This document shows positions 30,892-35,542 of a stretch of 35,542 bases of DNA, piece after piece. Under the pieces are notes generated by a model. That model was given only the letters and a program-made list of their open reading frames with translations, searched no databases and was not told the origin of the DNA. A program made the translations under genes and the position numbers. Source of the stretch: Flavobacteriaceae bacterium UBA3339 (GTDB lineage Bacteria; Bacteroidota; Bacteroidia; Flavobacteriales; Flavobacteriaceae); assembly GCA_002360925.1 (NCBI GenBank), contig DERN01000012.1:1-35542 (forward strand), read 5' to 3'. Each line of letters begins with the position of its first letter. The stretch's first letter is position 1.

Positions 30892-31833
30892 ATGAGTCAG
30901 CAAGCTGCAAATACCGTTTTAATGATTCGCCCAGTTCAATTTAGAATGAATGAACAAACGGCTGTAAATAATTATTATCAGAAAAAATTAGAAGGATTAA
31001 CTCCTGCAAACGTAAACGAAAAAGCGCAACAAGAATTCGACGGATTTGTAGAGCGTTTGCGTTCGGTTGGTGTAAATGTGGTTGTAGTAGATGATACAAA
31101 GGATTCGGATACGCCCGATAGTATTTTCCCAAATAACTGGATTTCATTTCACGAAAACTCGGAAGTGGTTTTATATCCGATGTTTGCAGAAAACCGCAGA
31201 TTAGAACGTAGAGAAGATATCTTAGATATTTTGGAAGAACAAGGATTTAAGATAACCGATATTTTAGATTATACTTCGGCTGAAGAAGACGGGATCTTCT
31301 TAGAAGGAACAGGAAGTATGATTTTAGATCGCGAAAATGCAAAAGTTTACGCAGCTTTATCTCCTCGTGCTGATGAAGAATTAATTATTGAGTTTTGTGA
31401 AGATAATGATATGCATCCGGTTATTTTTGAAGCATATCAAACTGTAAACGGACAGCGTTTGCCAATTTATCATACAAATGTCATGATGAGTGTTGCCGAA
31501 ACTTTTGCGATTATTTGTGCAGATAGTATCGATGATAAACAAGAACGCAAAATGGTGGTAAATCACTTAAAAGAAGATGGTAAAGAAGTTATTTATATTA
31601 CCGAAGATCAAGTAAACCATTTTGCAGGTAATATGTTGCAAGTGGAAGGAAAAGACGGACAATTGTATTTAGCAATGAGTACGCAAGCTTATGAAAGTTT
31701 AACCGATACTCAAATCAAAGCAATTGAAAAACATTGTGCTATTTTGCACGCACCTTTATATACAATTGAAGCTTGCGGAGGCGGAAGCGCACGTTGTATG
31801 TTAGCAGAGGTATTTTTACCAAAAGCTGAATAA
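30892..31833 (+). CDS. ctlX: Citrulline utilization hydrolase CtlX family protein
   Basis: 313 residues of the amidinotransferase/arginine-deiminase fold. FPNNWISFHEN, the EGTGSMILDREN block, H194 (PIYHTNVMMSV) and C302 (CGGGSARCMLAEVF) give the expected catalytic set. In Francisella, CtlX is linked to citrulline use. Homologues are common in Bacteroidota, where the substrate is mostly untested. It forms a tandem with the related enzyme upstream but is separated by a repeat. The leader has only a weak box (TAACTTTA, 30865-30872). A bidirectional terminator follows. Confidence 0.88.
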   Translation: MSQQAANTVLMIRPVQFRMNEQTAVNNYYQKKLEGLTPANVNEKAQQEFDGFVERLRSVGVNVVVVDDTKDSDTPDSIFPNNWISFHENSEVVLYPMFAENRRLERREDILDILEEQGFKITDILDYTSAEEDGIFLEGTGSMILDRENAKVYAALSPRADEELIIEFCEDNDMHPVIFEAYQTVNGQRLPIYHTNVMMSVAETFAIICADSIDDKQERKMVVNHLKEDGKEVIYITEDQVNHFAGNMLQVEGKDGQLYLAMSTQAYESLTDTQIKAIEKHCAILHAPLYTIEACGGGSARCMLAEVFLPKAE

Positions 31834-31847
31834 ACGATTAAAATAAT

Positions 31848-31879
31848 AAAACCGCATTGAATTTTCAATGCGGTTTTTA
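31848..31879. terminator. Bidirectional terminator between ctlX and the SulP gene
   Basis: A perfect 13-bp stem, aaaaccgcattga (31848-31860) with tcaatgcggtttt (31865-31877), has T-runs on both strands. It lies between convergent genes. Confidence 0.9.
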
Positions 31880-31881
31880 TT

Positions 31882-33429
31882 TTACAACAAATCACTTGGT
31901 ATTTTGTAATTTGGATCTTCTTTAATATTTACTTTAATAATAGCCGAAGCATTTTCTAACAATTTTTGGCTGTCTTCGCTTAAATGTGTAAGAATGACTG
32001 TTTTGTTGCGTTCGCTGTATTTTTTTGTTAAAACATCTAAAGCTTCAATGCCGCTCATGTCCGAAATTCTACTTTCTTTAAACGAAATCATGATAATATC
32101 CGGATCGTTAATTAAATCAAACTTGTCGTTAAAATTTGAAACCGATCCAAAAAATAACGGACCAAATATCTCATAATGTTTAATTCCTTTTTCGTCAATA
32201 TGTTTTCTAGCACGAATTCGTTTTGCACTTTCCCAAGCGAAAACTAAAGCCGAAATAATGATTCCGACTAAAACCGCCAAAGCTAAATTGTGTAAAACAA
32301 TTGTTATTCCGGCAACAATAATTGTAACCAAAATATCGCTTTTAGGCATTTTGGTAATCTTCTTAAAAAATCCCCAACTAAAAGTAGTTATGGCAACCAT
32401 CATCATAACACCAACCAAAGCTGCCATCGGAATCATTTCAATTAAAGGAGCTGCAACTAAAATAATAAATAAAATAGCAAAAGCACTTACAATTGCCGAA
32501 ATACGCTGACGTGCACCGGCATTTAAATTCACAAAAGTCTGTGCAATCATGGCGCAACCGCCCATTCCTGTAAAAAAGCCGTTTGTAATATTTGCAATTC
32601 CTTGCGCAACAGACTCTTTATTGGCATTTCCGCGAGTTTCGGTAACTTCATCGACCAAAGTCAGCGTTAATAAGGTTTCTAATAGGCCAACTCCAGCCAT
32701 AATGGCGGCATACGGAAAAATAATTTGAAGCGTTTCGAAAGTAAACGGAATTTGTGGAATATGAAAAGGAGGGAAGCTTCCGCTGATATTGGCAATATCT
32801 TGAACCGTTTTTGTTTCAATTCCAAATCCGTGAACAATTCCAAAAATAACGGCAATGGCAATTAAAGTGGTAGGTAAACCTTTTGCAATTTTAGGAATAA
32901 AATAAACTAGTAATAAGGTAATTAAAACCAATCCCGACATAATATATAGCGATTCGCCTTGAAGCCATGAAAACTGATTTCCGTTTCTTATTTTGAATTG
33001 TTCAATCTGCGACATAAAAATCACAACTGCCAAACCATTAAGGAAACCGTACATAACAGGTTGTGGAACCAATCGGACAAATTTTCCGAGTTTAAAAACT
33101 CCAACCAAAATCTGAAATACTCCTGCTAAAGCAACAGCTGCAAAGAAATATTCGATTCCGTGTCCGGCAATTAACGAAATCATCACAATTACGGTTGCTC
33201 CAGCCCCACCAGAAATCATTCCCGGCCTTCCGCCTAAAAAAGCCGTTATAATTCCCATGATAAAAGCTCCGTAAAGTCCGGTTAATGGAGGTAAACCTGC
33301 AACAATTGCGAACGAAAGCGATTCCGGAATCATAGTCATGGCAACGGTTAAACCAGCCAATATTTCGATTCTATATAATTGGAGTTGTTTCAACTTTGAA
33401 AGATTTTGGACAAAAGTACTAAAAAGCAA
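31882..33429 (-). CDS. SulP family inorganic anion transporter with STAS domain
   Basis: 515 residues. About ten to twelve membrane helices include the SulP signature region (IEILAGLTVAMTMIPESLSF, then ILAGLPPLTGLYGAF-type sequence, and GGRPGMISGGAGATVIVMIS). A cytoplasmic STAS domain occupies the last 110 residues or so (FGPLFFGSVSNFNDKFDLIN, SFKESRISDMSGIEALDVL). The family moves sulfate, bicarbonate or similar anions; the substrate is not predictable here. The assigned start is TTG at 33427-33429 with aggag just upstream. No ATG lies between it and codon 31, which is already inside the first membrane segment. It follows the MarC gene on the same strand after a terminator. Confidence 0.9.
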   Translation of the reverse strand: MLFSTFVQNLSKLKQLQLYRIEILAGLTVAMTMIPESLSFAIVAGLPPLTGLYGAFIMGIITAFLGGRPGMISGGAGATVIVMISLIAGHGIEYFFAAVALAGVFQILVGVFKLGKFVRLVPQPVMYGFLNGLAVVIFMSQIEQFKIRNGNQFSWLQGESLYIMSGLVLITLLLVYFIPKIAKGLPTTLIAIAVIFGIVHGFGIETKTVQDIANISGSFPPFHIPQIPFTFETLQIIFPYAAIMAGVGLLETLLTLTLVDEVTETRGNANKESVAQGIANITNGFFTGMGGCAMIAQTFVNLNAGARQRISAIVSAFAILFIILVAAPLIEMIPMAALVGVMMMVAITTFSWGFFKKITKMPKSDILVTIIVAGITIVLHNLALAVLVGIIISALVFAWESAKRIRARKHIDEKGIKHYEIFGPLFFGSVSNFNDKFDLINDPDIIMISFKESRISDMSGIEALDVLTKKYSERNKTVILTHLSEDSQKLLENASAIIKVNIKEDPNYKIPSDLL

Positions 33430-33440
33430 TTCTCCTAAAT

Positions 33441-33467
33441 AAAAAAAACATTCCTTTAAGGAATGTT
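33441..33467 (-). terminator. Terminator after the MarC-type gene (minus strand)
   Basis: aacattcc (33447-33454) pairs with ggaatgtt (33460-33467). Reading the minus strand, a run of eight T follows. It lies only about 12 bases before the SulP start codon. Confidence 0.78.
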
Positions 33468-33471
33468 CTAA

Positions 33472-34092
33472 TTAAATTTTGAAGATTATCAGCAAAGAAT
33501 TGACGATATATTGAATTCCAATTGCTAAAACCAAGAAACCAATAATTCTTGAAATAGCAACAATTCCCGATGCTCCTAAAAGTTTAGAAATGTAACTTGC
33601 ACTTCTTAAAATTAAAAAAGTAACAACAGTTAAAGCTAAAACGGCTCCGATAATGATTATTTTGTCATTAAGTTCGGGGTAATCTTGATACATGGCAATT
33701 AATAACGACATAGACCCCGGACCCGCCATCATCGGAATTGCTAAAGGCGTCAACGCAATATCGCTTCTTTGTTGCGCGTCGGTTGTAACCTTTTTGCTTA
33801 CACCTCTTCGTTTGCTAAAAGTGCCCGAAAGAAGCCCAAATCCCGAAGTACAAATGATAATTCCACCTGCAATTCGCAAAACATCAATACTAATTCCTAA
33901 AAAAGCAAGTATATACTTACCGATTAAAAACGAAACAATTAAGATAATACAGACGTTAATAGAAGCCCAAAGTGCCGTTTTGTTTTTAGATGTTTTAGTA
34001 TCGTCTTGAGTAAGAGCTAGAAAAACGGGAACGCTTCCCAAAGGGTTAATAACCGAAAATAAAGCGGTAAAAGTAATAATGAATAAATCCAT
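33472..34092 (-). CDS. MarC family (UPF0056) membrane protein
   Basis: 206 residues with six predicted membrane helices. Family segments are TALFSVINPLGSVPVFLALT at the N-terminus, the GGIIICTSGFGLLSG stretch and the central IALTPLAIPMMAGPGSMSLL with its conserved Pro-Gly pair. The cytoplasmic loop FSKRRGVSKKVTTDAQQRSD is long and basic. MarC was once tied to antibiotic resistance, but its transport function is unproven. It is divergent from the luciferase-like gene, with a 79-base gap shared by both promoters. Confidence 0.92.
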   Translation of the reverse strand: MDLFIITFTALFSVINPLGSVPVFLALTQDDTKTSKNKTALWASINVCIILIVSFLIGKYILAFLGISIDVLRIAGGIIICTSGFGLLSGTFSKRRGVSKKVTTDAQQRSDIALTPLAIPMMAGPGSMSLLIAMYQDYPELNDKIIIIGAVLALTVVTFLILRSASYISKLLGASGIVAISRIIGFLVLAIGIQYIVNSLLIIFKI

Positions 34093-34151
34093 ACAATCTG
34101 TGTTTTCTTAAAGCTATAAATTATTTTAAAATCTTTTTGAAATAAAATGAT

Positions 34152-34159
34152 TATTTTTG
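34152..34159 (+). promoter_or_regulatory. Promoter box TATTTTTG upstream of the luciferase-like gene
   Basis: Exact TAnnTTTG match, 12 bases before the start codon. The short distance makes it less certain. Confidence 0.4.
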
Positions 34160-34171
34160 AAATAAAAAAAT

Positions 34172-35152
34172 ATGAACTTCTCTTTTTTGGATTTAGTATA
34201 TGTTAAGGAAGATAAAACCGTTCAGGATGCATTTGATGAGCTAAAAGCAACTGCCAAAAAAGCTGAAGAATTAAATTTTTCGCGTTATTGGCTGGCAGAA
34301 CATCACAATATGGAAGGTGTTGCAAGTAATGCTACTTCGGTTTTAATTGGATATGTTGCGGCAAATACTTCTACTTTGCGTGTTGGTTCTGGTGGAATTA
34401 TGTTGCCAAATCATTCGCCTTTGGCTATTACAGAGCAATTCGGAACGTTAGCGCAACTTTATCCAAATAGAATTGATTTAGGTTTGGGACGCGCGCCCGG
34501 AACAGACGGGTTGACCGCTCAGCATATGAATGAAAATTTCTTTAAGAACGTTCAAGAATTCCCGAAAAATGTTTCCATGATTCAACAGTTCCTTTCGAAC
34601 GAAAATGAATCTTCAAAAGTTCGAGCTTGTGTCGCTGAAGGAACCGCTGTCCCATTGTATATTTTAGGATCAAGTACAGAAAGTGCAGTGCTTTCGGCAG
34701 CTTACGGATTGCCTTATGCATTTGCTTCGCATTTTGCTCCACAACAATTAGCGGCAGCTTTTAAGTTTTATACCGATGAGTTTAATCCAAGCGAAGCTTT
34801 AGAAAAACCTTATAAAATTGCATGTGTTAATGTGATTATTGGCGAAACGATTGAAGAAGCACGTTTTTTAGCTTCAACATTTTATAGAATGTTTTTAGGA
34901 ATTATCCGAAACCAAAGAGCTAAGATGAAACAGCCTAATATGGATTTTTATAATGATTGGACTGTTAACGAAGAAGCGTTAATAAGACAAATGACCGCTT
35001 GTACTTTTATTGGCGATAAAGAATCTGTGGCTCAGAATTTAAATCAGTTTGCAGAACGCTATCAAGTCGATGAAATTATGATGTCTTGTCCAATATATTC
35101 GCAAGAAAAACGTTTATTTACCATGGAACAATTTGCTTCTATTTTTATCTAA
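34172..35152 (+). CDS. LLM-class (luciferase-like) flavin-dependent oxidoreductase
   Basis: 326 residues, a full-length TIM-barrel protein. Typical segments are FSFLDLVYVKEDKTVQDAFD, YWLAEHHNMEGVASNATSVL, LRVGSGGIMLPNHSPLAITE, and YPNRIDLGLGRAPGTDG. They fit the luciferase family oxidoreductase group 1 (MsnO8-like), which uses reduced FMN. The substrate is unknown, and no luciferase partner subunit or lux genes are nearby. The next gene starts 9 bases downstream, so the two may be co-transcribed. Confidence 0.93.
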   Translation: MNFSFLDLVYVKEDKTVQDAFDELKATAKKAEELNFSRYWLAEHHNMEGVASNATSVLIGYVAANTSTLRVGSGGIMLPNHSPLAITEQFGTLAQLYPNRIDLGLGRAPGTDGLTAQHMNENFFKNVQEFPKNVSMIQQFLSNENESSKVRACVAEGTAVPLYILGSSTESAVLSAAYGLPYAFASHFAPQQLAAAFKFYTDEFNPSEALEKPYKIACVNVIIGETIEEARFLASTFYRMFLGIIRNQRAKMKQPNMDFYNDWTVNEEALIRQMTACTFIGDKESVAQNLNQFAERYQVDEIMMSCPIYSQEKRLFTMEQFASIFI

Positions 35153-35161
35153 TTACGAAGA

Positions 35162-35542
35162 ATGAAAAAATTGCTTATTTCAATAAGTTGTGCTTTTGCA
35201 ATGCTTACAATCGATGCTTTTGCAACACAACCTGAACAGAAAGAAATTCGTTTAAAAAATCCTTTAATCATTGTAAACGGATATAAAATTCGCTATAACG
35301 ATTATTTTAAAATAAAACCGGAATATATAGAAAGTATTATTGAGCTTGAGCCCGAAGATGCAATGGAAGTTTTTGGTGAAATTGGATCAAATGGGGCTAT
35401 TGTTATAAAATTGGTTTCAACTTTCAAGACTTTTTCTTTAGATGGGGCTAAAATTGATGAGAAAATCATTCAAAAAGTGGCATATTATGCCGAACAAGCT
35501 AAGCTAAGAGAACAGCAACGATTAGAAGCAGAAGAAAAAGCT
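35162..35542 (+). CDS. Secreted TonB-plug-like protein, N-terminal part (3' end outside window)
   Basis: 127 residues are visible; the frame is still open at the window edge. A signal peptide (MKKLLISISCAFAMLTIDAFA) is followed by a short domain like the end of the TonB-dependent receptor plug: PLIIVNGYKIRYNDYFKIKP, then IESIIELEPEDAMEVFGEIG and SNGAIVIKL. This matches the plug pattern of an invariant xxVDG start and a GxxGxNGxIxI end. A charged coiled segment (EQAKLREQQRLEAEEKA) follows. It may be a stand-alone plug protein or something larger; the visible part shows no barrel. Confidence 0.8.
   Translation, partial: MKKLLISISCAFAMLTIDAFATQPEQKEIRLKNPLIIVNGYKIRYNDYFKIKPEYIESIIELEPEDAMEVFGEIGSNGAIVIKLVSTFKTFSLDGAKIDEKIIQKVAYYAEQAKLREQQRLEAEEKA

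Overview
The window reads as chromosome of a member of the Flavobacteriaceae (Bacteroidota), close to Flavobacterium. The sequence is AT-rich. Several genes are preceded by the Bacteroidota promoter box TAnnTTTG. Most start codons follow A-rich stretches and not Shine-Dalgarno sequences. The gene set also fits: OmpA-type and Omp85-type outer membrane proteins, ribosomal protein clusters, a neighbouring CtlX and amidinotransferase-like pair, a SulP carrier and a TonB-plug-like protein. No tRNA, rRNA or CRISPR array was found.

Layout. (1) 2-862 is the 3' end of an OmpA-family gene, followed by a terminator. (2) 948-7853 is a minus-strand group: an Omp85 outer membrane protein, a small lipoprotein and a TPR protein. 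The TPR gene is dead. It carries a 1-base frameshift and an in-frame TAA, and it is split by a 3,921-bp transposon at 1355-5275. The transposon has 26-bp terminal inverted repeats (24 of 26 identical) and an exact 8-bp target duplication, taaagaaa. It encodes a ribbon-helix-helix protein overlapping an IS1595/ISXO2-type transposase. Beyond these lie at least four cargo genes of unknown function and a 530-bp stretch rich in hairpins. (3) 7910-25057 holds the str, S10, spc and alpha ribosomal clusters in one run: rpsL-rpsG-fusA-rpsJ, rplC to secY, then infA-rpmJ-rpsM-rpsK-rpsD-rpoA-rplQ. The genes are packed tightly except at four gaps of 60-103 bases. Each gap holds a strong potential RNA hairpin: rpsJ/rplC, rpsN/rpsH, rpsK/rpsD and rpoA/rplQ. 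(4) 25151-31879 is a row of single housekeeping genes, mostly with their own promoter box or terminator: carA, a HopJ-family gene, eno, gltA, an amidinotransferase-fold enzyme and ctlX. A dispersed-type inverted repeat lies between the last two. (5) 31882-35542 holds a SulP transporter and a MarC-type membrane protein on the minus strand, then a luciferase-like oxidoreductase and the start of a secreted TonB-plug-like protein on the plus strand.

How it fits together. The central 17 kb makes ribosomal subunits, EF-G, IF-1, the SecY channel and RNA polymerase alpha, so it couples translation, transcription and protein export. The hairpins in the gaps are the likely control points. The accessory interest is the transposon. 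Its ends, target duplication and the reconstructed host gene agree to the base, and its cargo is not recognised.
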